Made by a program: the position numbers and the translations under genes
Origin: Candidatus Obscuribacterales bacterium
GTDB taxonomy: Bacteria > Cyanobacteriota > Vampirovibrionia > Obscuribacterales > Obscuribacteraceae
Assembly (NCBI GenBank): GCA_019752635.1
Contig: JAIELX010000120.1
Span: 32,494-96,493 of the forward strand
DNA length: 64,000 bases
Reading direction: 5' to 3'
Part shown: piece after piece, positions 28,943 to 37,187 of the stretch
Numbering within the stretch: the stretch's first letter is position 1
Layout of the letters: each line of letters starts with the position of its first letter
Notes under the pieces: generated by a model
What the model was told of the DNA's origin: nothing
The model's database searches: none
The model's input: the letters and a program-made list of their open reading frames with translations, nothing else

Positions 28943-29701
28943 TTATTGAACAGTTTCTCTCTTTCGTGGAATTGGATCGTATAGATCAACATTGGTGTAG
29001 ACATGTCTCGGTCCAGTTCTAGTTGTCCCCCCCATAGTAGGTACCCTGAGTTTGACATCGGAGAGTTCATCAGCTTTACCGTCGTGATTGAGATCTGCAA
29101 AGCTGATCGTCACATCTGGTAAGCAATAATTGAATCGATTGTTCTCGGCAATTGCTCTGTCTGCGACTCCTAACATCACTTTCTGCTCATGCTCGTTCTG
29201 TCGTCCGCTGATACTGAGTAGTCCTCGAATTGCGTGTGTGGCGGATACTGCGTCATGCTCCTGGAAGAGGCGTCCAGTGCGTTCGGCCAGGCGATCGTCG
29301 ATGAAGGGCCGGAGATCCTTCGGCTTCTTACCATTCTTGATTAGTTCGCGATTTTCCTCTTCCGCAGCTTTCTCGAAGGAATTATCAAAGGTCCCGGGCT
29401 TGTATCCACCGCGCACCGCTAATAGCTTTGTGTCCCAAGCAAGGCTGTCATCAATAAAAATACTCTGCGCGTCCTTTCCATTATGGATATACACTGCCGG
29501 AAGGTCTGCATCCTTAGCTGCTTTTGTTAGTTGGCCTGCAAATTCTAGAAAGTCTCTATCGTCTTTCGATCGAATGAACTCCTGTGATAACAAGGTTCGC
29601 GCACCGGCGTAATCCTGGTGCTTAAGTAGTTCGACTACATTCTGTGGTTCAATTGAATTGCCCGAACCATAAGATTCAGAAACACTCCGTCCGTCTGCCA
29701 T
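28943..29701 (-). CDS. Hypothetical protein with one calcium-binding-type loop
   Basis: 252 residues, no signal peptide. The N terminus is polar like the EF-hand protein at 15657 (MADGRSVSESYGSGN). The middle is helical and charged. Near residue 205 the phrase SFADLNHDGKADELSDVKLR carries a DxNxDGxxD loop as in EF-hands, dockerins or FG-GAP repeats. Only one such loop is visible. Function unknown; probably part of the same protein group as the other EF-hand genes here. Confidence 0.65.
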   Translation of the reverse strand: MADGRSVSESYGSGNSIEPQNVVELLKHQDYAGARTLLSQEFIRSKDDRDFLEFAGQLTKAAKDADLPAVYIHNGKDAQSIFIDDSLAWDTKLLAVRGGYKPGTFDNSFEKAAEEENRELIKNGKKPKDLRPFIDDRLAERTGRLFQEHDAVSATHAIRGLLSISGRQNEHEQKVMLGVADRAIAENNRFNYCLPDVTISFADLNHDGKADELSDVKLRVPTMGGTTRTGPRHVYTNVDLYDPIPRKRETVQ

Positions 29702-29931
29702 GATGATAGCTCCCCTTCGACAAGTGACTAGGCTTCGCCTTCAGCGAACTTGTTAACTGCAGGAGTCTATACGCAGTTTCACCGAGCCAGACAGGGGAAC
29801 GAACTAGAGTTTCGTGTCTGTTCTGTGAGTTTTCGGATTAAGTGTGTATTGCCATCGGCCAAGCGCTGACACAAGTTTGCCAGCTTTGGGCCGTTAAACT
29901 TACAGCAAGAAAGGCTGCAGGAGACGAAGTA

Positions 29932-30288
29932 ATGAATTTGTTTTTCGCCGTAAGTGTAACGCTCGCGTTTTTTATTACACAAGTTGTAGTTGGTACCATC
30001 CTTCTGACCGTACTGCAGATGATGAGCATTCCGAACAATGTCGGTGAGATAGTGAACAATGTTTTTCAGTTTGGAACAATGCTTTGTTCGGTTGCTTGGA
30101 TGGTTGTCGACTCAAAGAAGATTGGTTTGTGCCGTTACCAGGGATTCATCTGCGAAAGACCCGTCCGCTTGGCCATTGCGGGCGCATTGTTGTGGATCGT
30201 CGTATTTCCGATGTACTTGTGCAAGCGCTGGGATATTAATCACGGTGTCGCTAAACTAAAACCGGAACTGGCTAACTCGGTTTCTTGA
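29932..30288 (+). CDS. Small multi-pass membrane protein
   Basis: 118 residues from ATG at 29932, chosen because AGGAGACGAAGTA precedes it; the frame continues upstream without support. Three hydrophobic segments: FFAVSVTLAFFITQVVVGTI, VFQFGTMLCSVAWMVV and LAIAGALLWIVVFPMYLCKR. It probably spans the inner membrane three times. The short motif VVFPMYL recalls the FFPMYLAG stretch of the COQ7-like protein nearby, but that may be chance. Function unknown. Confidence 0.65.
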   Translation: MNLFFAVSVTLAFFITQVVVGTILLTVLQMMSIPNNVGEIVNNVFQFGTMLCSVAWMVVDSKKIGLCRYQGFICERPVRLAIAGALLWIVVFPMYLCKRWDINHGVAKLKPELANSVS

Positions 30289-30376
30289 ATCTGCTAGTCG
30301 CATTATTCAGCCTAACCCTTGTTTCTTTTCCGACGTAACTTGAGCTCCGCGATGCAGCGCGTCGAGCCTGGCCTGT

Positions 30377-30568
30377 TTGTCCAGGCAACGTCCATCTAGG
30401 ATCTCGTCTTTAGCGAGGTCATCGAATCTGTTCGCTTCGGAATATTCTTTGCACTTGCGACTGGCTAGCGATCCTTTTGACGTCCGGGAGTTTCATCTCG
30501 GCAACAACTTTGGCTCAGATCACTTGCCTGTCTATGTAGAATTGGCATCGAATCTTGACGACCATTAA
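30377..30568 (+). pseudogene. C-terminal remnant of an endonuclease/exonuclease/phosphatase-family protein
   Basis: The frame ends with REFHLGNNFGSDHLPVYVEL, whose SDHLPV block is the conserved C-terminal active-site motif of the EEP superfamily (Ser-Asp-His-Pro-Val). A preceding LFASEYSLHLRLA fits the VSEGL-type strand. The catalytic N-terminal blocks are absent, and the sequence before residue 15 is not family-like. There is no start with a ribosome binding site. Read as a decayed fragment. Moderate certainty, as it rests on one short motif. Confidence 0.45.
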
Positions 30569-30625
30569 CAAGATTACGAATGGTAGTGGTGGTCAATGTG
30601 AAACTTCGATTGCAGGTTTGGGTGC

Positions 30626-31312
30626 CTAGGCTCCAGTTCCGGGCTTTCGCGATCGCCCCTCACCAAAACCGGGACCTTCCTTAATTTCCTCGATGGATCT
30701 CCGCTTCTTCCAGTCACCAGATTCAACGATTGTGTCAACGAGTTTCTCGTATCTAATTTCTGATTGCGGTACGAGGCGCACACCATCTGGTGCTACAAGC
30801 AAGCGAACCGACTGGTTAAAGCGAAATTCAACCGTGCCTCGGGAACCGCCTTCGACAGACTTGAAAAACGGACCGGCAATTCTTTCGACAGCATCATGAG
30901 TAATTTCTGCCCTCTCTGTCATCTCTACAAGAGTTCGCAAAGCCGATTCTAGTGACTGCTCGCCTTCGATTTGATGTACCTTAGCTTCGACTATTCGCAT
31001 CTTGCTTCGCACGATTTCGAACCAGCTTGGCATTGCTGACGACTGCCTGTAAGCACCCTTGGCTCTCAGCTTGACGCACTCGTTGCACGAGGGCACCCAA
31101 TTACCATAGTCGTCTATTGAGAAGTCAGCTCCGAGCTGATAGTCCTTGACCATACTCTTGAGCACTATCTTGGAAGTCGATTGCGGAATGACATGATCGA
31201 CTTCGCACTCTTCGAAGTTCAAACCTCGTTTGCACCAAAAGCATTTCATACCGTAAACGGTCCAAATGGCCCAGCGCTGGGAGCATGAAATTTTGTTTTT
31301 GCGTTTGCCCAC
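30626..31312 (-). CDS. HNH endonuclease-family protein
   Basis: 228 residues. The N-terminal 85 residues show an HNH nuclease core with zinc-binding cysteines: MKCFWCKRGL (CxxC), VDHVIPQS (the DH catalytic pair) and NWVPSCNECVKLRAKG (Asn plus CxxC). The rest is helical and beta-rich with no recognised motif. HNH proteins of this kind occur as restriction or homing nucleases and in mobile islands. The neighbours are gene remnants, so it may be a surviving part of an old island. No methylase is adjacent. Confidence 0.8.
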   Translation of the reverse strand: MGKRKNKISCSQRWAIWTVYGMKCFWCKRGLNFEECEVDHVIPQSTSKIVLKSMVKDYQLGADFSIDDYGNWVPSCNECVKLRAKGAYRQSSAMPSWFEIVRSKMRIVEAKVHQIEGEQSLESALRTLVEMTERAEITHDAVERIAGPFFKSVEGGSRGTVEFRFNQSVRLLVAPDGVRLVPQSEIRYEKLVDTIVESGDWKKRRSIEEIKEGPGFGEGRSRKPGTGA

Positions 31313-31435
31313 GAAAGCTCATACCGATAAGCTTAGTATGCTTCACGATACCATGGAAATTATTGGAAATTGCTTCTTCGTGTTTCCACACCTTTAGGCT
31401 CTCGTCAGTCTTCGCCATGTTGTCTACCACCAAGA

Positions 31436-31576
31436 ATGGATGAGCTTGTGCGCAGGCGTTTTGTTGCTGGGCTGCTGAATATCAAGCCCCTTCATTGTCA
31501 TGAGGTCGATGATTGGGTCCTGTATAATACTAGCGGTGACGAATGGACGAAGATCGACCAAGGCGGAAAGCCATGA
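31436..31576 (+). pseudogene. Truncated tail of a zeta-toxin-like kinase
   Basis: 46 codons from ATG to TGA. The peptide (ELVRRRFVAGLLNI, VDDWVLYNTSGDEWTKIDQG) matches the C-terminal end of zeta-toxin-like/predicted ABC-type ATPase proteins, which close with RRF..GL...DxWxLYDNSG...I..G. The Walker A and kinase parts are missing. The stop codon overlaps the start of the next gene as ATGA, the usual coupling of toxin and partner. The assignment rests on pattern memory of that family, so moderate certainty. Confidence 0.5.
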
Positions 31577-31761
31577 GTGCAGAACAGGACCGAGACGAAT
31601 ATAGCCAAGGCGTGGAAGCTGCACTGTCGAGGGCCGCGAAGAAGGCTAGGGAGTTGGCGCGCCAAACAGGCACGTGCATCGTCGTAATGCGCGATGGCAA
31701 GCTGGTACAGGAAGTTCCATCACCTGACGACCAGGACGAAGCGACTGCTCGAAGCGCCTAG
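31573..31761 (+). CDS. Small antitoxin-like protein
   Basis: 62 residues. A helical N terminus (GVEAALSRAAKKARELARQTG) is followed by a beta segment TCIVVMRDGKLVQEV and an acidic tail. This short helix-plus-strand protein is typical of genes placed right after zeta-toxin-like kinases. It overlaps the preceding toxin remnant by four bases (ATGA). A perfect -10 box (TATAAT, 31523-31528) lies 45 bases upstream within the remnant, without a clear -35. It seems intact, while its presumed toxin is truncated. It ends exactly where a large nested palindrome begins. Confidence 0.6.
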   Translation: MSAEQDRDEYSQGVEAALSRAAKKARELARQTGTCIVVMRDGKLVQEVPSPDDQDEATARSA

Positions 31762-31917
31762 CGCCCGCCGCACTCTCATGCCGCATCTGCCGGAATAGCG
31801 CCAGCAAACGGGACCCGATGTCCAGTGCTGGCGAAGCCACCGCGAAGCTGCACGGCGCTGGACATCGGGGTGCTGGTGCTAGGCTGTCGCGCCGGCAGAG
31901 AAAGCAAGGCGGGCGCA
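31761..31917. repeat. Nested 157-bp inverted-repeat structure
   Basis: Four pairs of arms nest around a common centre: GCGCCCGCC (31761) with GGCGGGCGC (31909); TCTGCCGG (31786) with CCGGCAGA (31892); CCAGCA (31801) with TGCTGG; and CCCGATGTCCAG (31814) with CTGGACATCGGG (31858). Inner spacer 32 bases. It begins at the stop codon of the antitoxin-like gene. It is more GC-rich than its surroundings. The long cruciform is unlike a normal terminator (no T-run). Confidence 0.8.
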
Positions 31918-31927
31918 TCATCGACAA

Positions 31928-32337
31928 TTATTTGTCCACTACCTTGCTCATTCGTTCAGCAATGTTTTTCTCATCGGCTTCCAACCGCTTGCGCATCTTC
32001 GACTTCACCAGATTTGTCGCCGTCACGAATCGATCTTGCACGCCGTTCTCTACATGGTTTTGCCATGCCAGCTCGAACAGCGTTCCGGTTTGGGCACCTT
32101 GTCGCGCAAGCATTCCGCAGATACGATCTGTCATGCTCTTGATGCTTTGTGATAATTGCGATTCCATTTTGTTGTCTTTTCTTTGATCGAGATTGTCGAG
32201 ATACCAGCGAATGGCTTCGCGAGCGATTGCAGATTGGGACTCTTTCTTTGACGGCAGACGGAAAGGAATCTGTCATGATCTATCGCCGAAAGGTAGGTTT
32301 CGATTTTCGATCTGTAGTTGTTGTTTTTTCTAGGCAT
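31928..32337 (-). pseudogene. Ribbon-helix-helix (mobilisation/CopG-like) protein gene with one frameshift
   Basis: ATG at 32337 sits behind ACAGGAGGTTTTTT, a perfect ribosome binding site. The first 32 codons read MPRKNNNYRSKIETYLSAID...RQRK. After AAAGAAAG (about 32242-32249) the expected protein continues only in the -1 frame: ESQSAIAREAIRWYLDNLDQ, then the 79-residue stretch that starts MESQLSQSIKSM and ends at 31928. The joined product is about 137 residues: an RHH DNA-binding domain plus a helical tail, as in plasmid/ICE MobC- or CopG-type proteins. One missing base explains the break; a programmed shift is possible but the site is not canonical. Confidence 0.65.
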
Positions 32338-32482
32338 AAAAAACCTCCTGTACGTAAAGTGCAGCAATGCTTGTGTGCTTGCGGATATTTGCAGCGGATT
32401 CTCGGGTGCTGGCTGATCGGCCCTGTACTTAAAAGCCCCGTGGATGGTGGCATTCGGGATAACTAGAGATTCTCTTTATCTT

Positions 32483-32516
32483 GCCATTACCGTATGGTGA
32501 AACCTCTGGTAATGGC
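32483..32516. repeat. Hairpin GCCATTACC/GGTAATGGC
   Basis: Perfect 9-bp inverted arms with a 16-base loop, in a 500-base stretch (32338-32843) that holds no gene. There is no T-run, so its role (operator, RNA structure) is unknown. Confidence 0.6.
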
Positions 32517-32570
32517 TCGCTACGCTCGGCTTTGTGCCTGCTCGAATTGAGCGGAACGGTATAAGACGCG

Positions 32571-32608
32571 AATTAAAAAAGAGAAGCTGCTTTATGTACG
32601 GCTTCTCT
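32571..32608 (-). terminator. Rho-independent terminator for the leftward gene
   Basis: On the minus strand AGAGAAGC (32608-32601), a 13-base loop and GCTTCTCT (32587-32580) are followed by a T-run (32579-32574). It lies 235 bases downstream of the stop of the 32844-33710 gene and points in its direction. Confidence 0.75.
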
Positions 32609-32843
32609 GAAGGAGGATTGAATTTTGACTACGGGTGAACTTTCAGCAGTCAGTCGGCTTCCAGCGTAACGTTATAGGCTGATTTCGAGAACAGGGCTAA
32701 CCCCAGCATGTATCGCGTGTGGCGGAAATCAAACTGAACGAAACTGGATAGTCAACCGGCATGCATCATATTGCTGTCAAACTCGAAAGGACATAGTTCT
32801 ATAGTGCCAAAGTCGGATGGAAACTCTAACATCTGGAAACTAT

Positions 32844-33710
32844 CTAAGATCCAGTCACTAGGACTAACGCCTCACCATCCTCCTCGAATGCTTCGATGAA
32901 AGTATGGTGACTGTCACCACTTTCCTTGATTGCTTTGTCAGCAGCTGTCCATAAGTCTAGCCACGTAGAACCTCGTCGTAATTTTATTTCCACCGGAACG
33001 TTTCCGGAATGTTCGGCATAAACCAATTTGGTAGAGTTCGGAAAAGGCACCAGCTTGAAGTCAGTGACGTCATAGATGCTCCACGTGCTATTCGTAAGAT
33101 TATTCTCTGCTGCTAAGTTCTGGTAGAAGTCGTACTTGGTATCAAAATCGTCATCTTGTCTATTCGGAGTACTTTCGTTGATCCGATGTTCTATGAGATC
33201 AGCTATTTGACACATGATCGGTAATTTCGGCCCTGGAATTGTAGAGTTGTTCCCAAGTTTAGCCGCACGCGCATTAGCCCGAATCTCCAATATCAGTTCC
33301 TCAAGAAGCAGCTTGGGAACTTCACTAAAAGCCTTTCCTGAGTGGATTTCCGACGCGAACTGTGTAGCCTCGACCTCGGGAATTTCCTCTACGGACGCAA
33401 GTATCTTGTTCATCAACTCGCAGCATGGAGTAATCGGCACCGTTTTCGGCTTTATTTGGTGCTCGAGGATGTCCGCAAAGTCACCGACCCGCATTGCCAA
33501 GTTTTCTGAAATCATCGATTCTTCACGAAGTTGCTGCAATCTCAATTGTTGTCGGATTAACAGGATCGCCTCCTCGCAATCCATTTGCGATACATCACCA
33601 CACAATTCACCGGCACGAAGGGCATCTGCTAACTCGAACAATGTAACGTCCGGGTTTGTCATCACTGATAGTAGCTGTTCTACAATCTCAATTCCTCGTC
33701 TTGCTGTCAT
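32844..33710 (-). CDS. Hypothetical protein
   Basis: 288 residues, no signal peptide. The first 185 residues contain two similar helical units (NPDVTLFELADALRAG...EEAILLIRQQLRLQQL and PEVEATQFASEIHSGKAFSE...EELILEIRANARAAKL), so an internal duplication is likely. The last 90 residues are beta-rich and acidic (WSIYDVTDFKLVPFPNSTK, GEALVLVTG). No known family recognised. It lies in the decayed island between remnant genes but is itself intact and has a terminator downstream. Confidence 0.65.
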   Translation of the reverse strand: MTARRGIEIVEQLLSVMTNPDVTLFELADALRAGELCGDVSQMDCEEAILLIRQQLRLQQLREESMISENLAMRVGDFADILEHQIKPKTVPITPCCELMNKILASVEEIPEVEATQFASEIHSGKAFSEVPKLLLEELILEIRANARAAKLGNNSTIPGPKLPIMCQIADLIEHRINESTPNRQDDDFDTKYDFYQNLAAENNLTNSTWSIYDVTDFKLVPFPNSTKLVYAEHSGNVPVEIKLRRGSTWLDLWTAADKAIKESGDSHHTFIEAFEEDGEALVLVTGS

Positions 33711-33918
33711 TGAAAAGAGACCTCGCGTGGACCGGGTGCCATCATTTTACGGTTGGATCAAAACTGTGACCGATCTCTGATTGGTCGCTTGGCGGCTCTC
33801 GGACACAGGGGTGATTAGTATAATTTTGAGGTCAGGGGACTGTTGCTGCTTGTCATGGGACGAGGGCTTAAGACCGGGATTCGCCACGAAAAAAGACAGC
33901 AGCATCGTCATTATAACG

Positions 33919-34467
33919 CTAGTCGTCGCTGTCGGCCGTTTCCGCCGTGGGGTCCTCCGCGTAAACGCGGGTGCCGTCCACGACGATTCGTTCAATTGCG
34001 ATCGAGTTAATTGCTTTCCCCAATCGAGCGGCTTCATCGCAATTGCACGGCGCTTCCTTGCGTTCATCGTCCTCATACATGATGTTCGATCTTGTGCGGT
34101 CGCAGGTGCCGAGGCCTTCGCGCCAGTAATCGTCACCCAGCCAAACTTGATTCAGCTTGATGATTTGGCGCATGCCGTCGCGAACGTCCAGAAAATGCAT
34201 TTCGATCTCTGACGGAAATTGTTCCTGCTCTTCTGGCTCTGGTGGCTTCTCGACGGTGACTTCTTCGTAGCCCTCTCGAAGTTTTTCCTGAATCAACTTA
34301 TCGCATTCCGCCGCCGCTCTATCTTCGGTCGCATAATAACTATATTTCTCCCTGGGATTGTTGGAGGAGCCAACGCGTCCGGCGCGGTAGCTGAAAAATG
34401 TCCCTTGTAAGTCGATTTCCCAGACCTTATGAGTTGTGCCTTGCTATGTTTCGAAGCGCCTGAGCAT
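33919..34467 (-). pseudogene. WGR-domain protein gene interrupted by an in-frame TAG
   Basis: From ATG at 34467 the frame reads MLRRFET, then TAG (34446-34444), then QGTTHKVWEIDLQGTFFSYR, GRVGSSNNPREKYSYYATED, AAAECDKLIQEKLREGYEEV. This is a full WGR domain (RRFE..., K.WEI, GR.G, YATEDRA..., EKLREGYEEV). An acidic linker (PPEPEEQEQ) and an unknown C-terminal part with CNCDEA follow. WGR domains bind DNA ends and occur in PARPs and bacterial DNA-related proteins. The stop splits the conserved block, and no good start follows it for 50 codons, so translation of the domain is unlikely. A point mutation in an island gene is the simplest reading. Confidence 0.7.
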
Positions 34468-34700
34468 GACTCCCTCAATTGCGTTGTTCGTCTCTATCTA
34501 TCGTCGGGGTGACGTAATCGTTCAGCAGCGACAGAGGTTATTCCAATGGAATTGTAGGTTCCTGACATTGCAGCAACATTCTTTGCATGTTGTCGCTATT
34601 CAGTGAGCCTGAGTACACAGTGAGTACACGAAGCAAATACGCTTTGCGAAGAAATTTGGCGCCAAATCAGAAAACGCTGTTATGATGCCGAATTTGTATC

Positions 34701-34748
34701 TATCGGGACGACAGGATTTGAACCTGCGACCTACTGCTCCCAAAGCAG
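34701..34748. repeat. Left attachment site (48-bp direct repeat, 3' half of tRNA-Pro)
   Basis: Identical over 48 bases to 47913-47960, where it forms the 3' half of the complete tRNA-Pro gene. Here the tRNA sequence stops after the anticodon loop and runs into unrelated sequence. This copy is the original 3' end displaced by integration. Confidence 0.92.
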
Positions 34749-34877
34749 GGGGCTCCCGTAAAATCATCGATTCGAATGCTTACGAATCTATTATCACCTA
34801 TTGTCAGAATGCCCAGTTTGCGGTTATCCTGAAGTTGTAATTTGTTAGTAGGCGCAATCAAGTATTATCATTCTCGT

Positions 34878-34900
34878 GCTTACGATACGCTTACGAATTT
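34878..34900 (+). repeat. Left arm-type repeat
   Basis: A 23-bp sequence made of two GCTTACGA units 11 bases apart, identical to 47872-47894 at the other end, in the same orientation. A further single GCTTACGAAT is at 34778. The position between attachment site and integrase suits integrase arm or excisionase binding. Confidence 0.75.
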
Positions 34901-34932
34901 TGATGTCTCCTGCGATTGAGAGTTGAACCCGT

Positions 34933-36207
34933 ATGCCGACCTACCCGAAGCTGACAAAAACCATTATCGAAAAGGAAATACTGCCGCAGCAACAGCTATT
35001 GGGCGGCAAAGACCAGCGGTTCTTCTGGGATGCTCGCTTACCCGGCTTCGGTTTAAAACTCAGCGCGACCAAGGCCGTCTACATTGTGCAGGGGCGAGCC
35101 GAAGAGCGAACGGTGCGTTTCATTCTGGGCGGCTATGCCGAGTTCGCCACGCCCGACGTAGCCAAGGACGCAGCTGGTGCCCGTATTCAGGAGATAAAGA
35201 AGGGCGCGCATCTGAACAAAGAGAAGAAGTCTGCGTCCCGAAATGGTGCAACGCTGCATGATCTTCTTGATGATTATTTGAAAACCTATGATCTGAAACT
35301 CCGCCCGAAAACCAAGCAAGTTTATCGGAGTGCTATCGAGCGGTGCTTCAAGGGTTGGCTTGATCTTCGCATCGTAGATATAACCGAAAGCATGATCGCG
35401 ACTCGGCAAGTTGAGCTGTCCAATGCGAACGGTCCGCGAGGCAAAGGAGAGGCGCAAGCGAACCAGGCGATGCGTGTTCTGCGCACGCTCTTTAACCATG
35501 CAATTGAGACTTATCGAGACGCGAAAGACAAGCCGCTTGTTGCCACCAACCCGGTCAAAACGCTGAAGGCACGGCGTCTGTGGAATCGCAATGTGAGCCG
35601 CAACGATGTTATTCAGGATGACGAACTTCCGTCTTGGTACACTGCAGTGTCCACGTTAGAGAACTCGACCATTCGAGACTATATGCTTGTGTGCTTATTC
35701 ACAGGACTACGTCGAGGAGAAGCGTCGCGACTCAAATGGACTTCTGTTCGGCTAACTGGTCCGAGACCAGTTCTGAAGATTCCTGCGGACGATACTAAAA
35801 CTGGAATGCCTCATGAACTCCCGTTGCCGGAAGTCGTGCTGGAAATCTTGAAGCGGCGGGATAAGGTCCGCATGATCGACAACCCGTATGTGTTCCCCGG
35901 GGAGAAGCCCGGCTCGTGCCTCGTCGAACCGAAGCGCGCAATCGCGAAAGTAGTTGAGCAGAGCGGCGTCGATTTCTCAATGCATACGCTGCGGCGAACC
36001 TTCGGCACGATTGCCGGACGCCTTGATATCGCTCACTACAAACACAAGATGCTTATGAACCACTCGATGAAGACGGAAGTAACCGGGGATCACTATGTCA
36101 AATTGAGTGTGGAAGATCTTCGGGAGCCAATGCAGCAGATATGCAGTTACATCCGTAAAGCTATAGGCATCGAGTTGTTTCCTGTGACGGAGTTAACCGA
36201 AGCGTGA
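34933..36207 (+). CDS. Tyrosine recombinase (integrase) of the element
   Basis: 424 residues. Residues 1-100 form an arm-binding domain of the DUF4102 type (FFWDARLPGFGLKLSATKAV, RFILGGYAEF). A core-binding region (about 105-215) follows, then the catalytic domain with all expected residues: Arg260 (FTGLRRGEA), Lys289 (DTKTG), His351 and Arg354 (HTLRRTF), His377 (MNHS) and Tyr388 (DHYVKL). It lies just inside the left attachment site. It should catalyse integration into and excision from tRNA-Pro. Its stop overlaps the next gene by four bases, so the two are translationally coupled. Confidence 0.95.
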   Translation: MPTYPKLTKTIIEKEILPQQQLLGGKDQRFFWDARLPGFGLKLSATKAVYIVQGRAEERTVRFILGGYAEFATPDVAKDAAGARIQEIKKGAHLNKEKKSASRNGATLHDLLDDYLKTYDLKLRPKTKQVYRSAIERCFKGWLDLRIVDITESMIATRQVELSNANGPRGKGEAQANQAMRVLRTLFNHAIETYRDAKDKPLVATNPVKTLKARRLWNRNVSRNDVIQDDELPSWYTAVSTLENSTIRDYMLVCLFTGLRRGEASRLKWTSVRLTGPRPVLKIPADDTKTGMPHELPLPEVVLEILKRRDKVRMIDNPYVFPGEKPGSCLVEPKRAIAKVVEQSGVDFSMHTLRRTFGTIAGRLDIAHYKHKMLMNHSMKTEVTGDHYVKLSVEDLREPMQQICSYIRKAIGIELFPVTELTEA

Positions 36208-37187
36208 GTTACGACGTTCGGAAAGACCTTCGATTCTTCCCCGAGAACCCTAGTTCGGATCTTGACGAACTGATCGCGCAGCTTCAACAATCTCGCCACC
36301 AAATTGGCGAAGAATTTGCGCGTCGTTTGGAGATCGGGTTCTTGAACTCGGCAGGACAACGAACTCCGAAAGGGTCGCGTACCTTGCAAACTCTTATGTC
36401 AGCACAAACGGACCTGCTTAATATCTTGATGAGATATTGGGAGACGCGGGGAGTCATGGGCGGTACAGGGCTTCTTGTGCCTGGTCACCGGCGGTCACTT
36501 CTTGATCACGTTCGCGAAACCAAACGGCGCCTTGAGTCCTTCAAGGAGATGATTTATGAACGCGGTGGACACACCTTGCATTTGGCGTTTAGCGCCGCCC
36601 GCCCAGATGGATTGGATTTTAGCCTGCTAAGTGGCAACACACTCGGCAACACTACATCGGATATGCAAAGTATGACTGCTCATTGGGCGGCGCAGTTGCA
36701 GCTGACCGAAGCGTTCTTGCAAGAGCAGCCGCATGAGCCCGAGCTGAATTCACGCTTGCGCTTAGCCGAAATGTTGGCGGATCAGATGTCCGCTCTTGGG
36801 TTAACTGTGAGTGACTCAAGCAAGGGGCACTTCTTGAAGGTTCTGGACGCTGCTATGCAAACGCTTCATGTACAGGACGACGATCAAGCCGCACCGATGT
36901 ATTTGGTTCGCCTCGTCGTTGCTGCTCGAAAGAAACACTCCGGACAGAATAATGACGAAATAGACTATGAGGCTGCTCCTGATGCAATGCTCGGATCTTT
37001 TCGTTCAAGCCACCAGGAAGCCGATGTTTCGCCGGCGCTTGGCACGCTGTCCGTATGTGCCCAACCCAATTGTGCGGAAAGAGAACGTGGAGGGGGGCCC
37101 GGTTGCCCAGCATGCGTAATCGCCTTTAACATCTACATGAACAGGGTCCTGGCAGAAACAGACCGCAAGGATGAAGAAAAGTTCTAA
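36204..37187 (+). CDS. Element protein of unknown function with C-terminal zinc-site cysteines
   Basis: 327 residues starting at GTG in a GTGA overlap with the integrase stop. Mostly helical and charged (DELIAQLQQSRHQIGEEFAR, GHRRSLLDHVRETKRRLES). Near the end lies CAQPNCAERERGGGPGCPAC, a likely zinc-binding knuckle. No family recognised. Coupling to the integrase suggests a role in recombination or its control, for example as a large directionality factor; this is inference. It ends four bases into the convergent DUF3987 gene. Confidence 0.75.
   Translation: MSYDVRKDLRFFPENPSSDLDELIAQLQQSRHQIGEEFARRLEIGFLNSAGQRTPKGSRTLQTLMSAQTDLLNILMRYWETRGVMGGTGLLVPGHRRSLLDHVRETKRRLESFKEMIYERGGHTLHLAFSAARPDGLDFSLLSGNTLGNTTSDMQSMTAHWAAQLQLTEAFLQEQPHEPELNSRLRLAEMLADQMSALGLTVSDSSKGHFLKVLDAAMQTLHVQDDDQAAPMYLVRLVVAARKKHSGQNNDEIDYEAAPDAMLGSFRSSHQEADVSPALGTLSVCAQPNCAERERGGGPGCPACVIAFNIYMNRVLAETDRKDEEKF

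Noticed and set aside
31761..31917. Integron attC site
   Set aside because: The structure follows a gene directly as an attC would, but the RYYYAAC/GTTRRRY core sites are missing, it is longer than usual, and no intI gene was seen.
33919..34467. Selenocysteine or readthrough codon in the WGR gene
   Set aside because: The stop is TAG, not TGA, and no SECIS-like hairpin is needed or seen; mutation is simpler.
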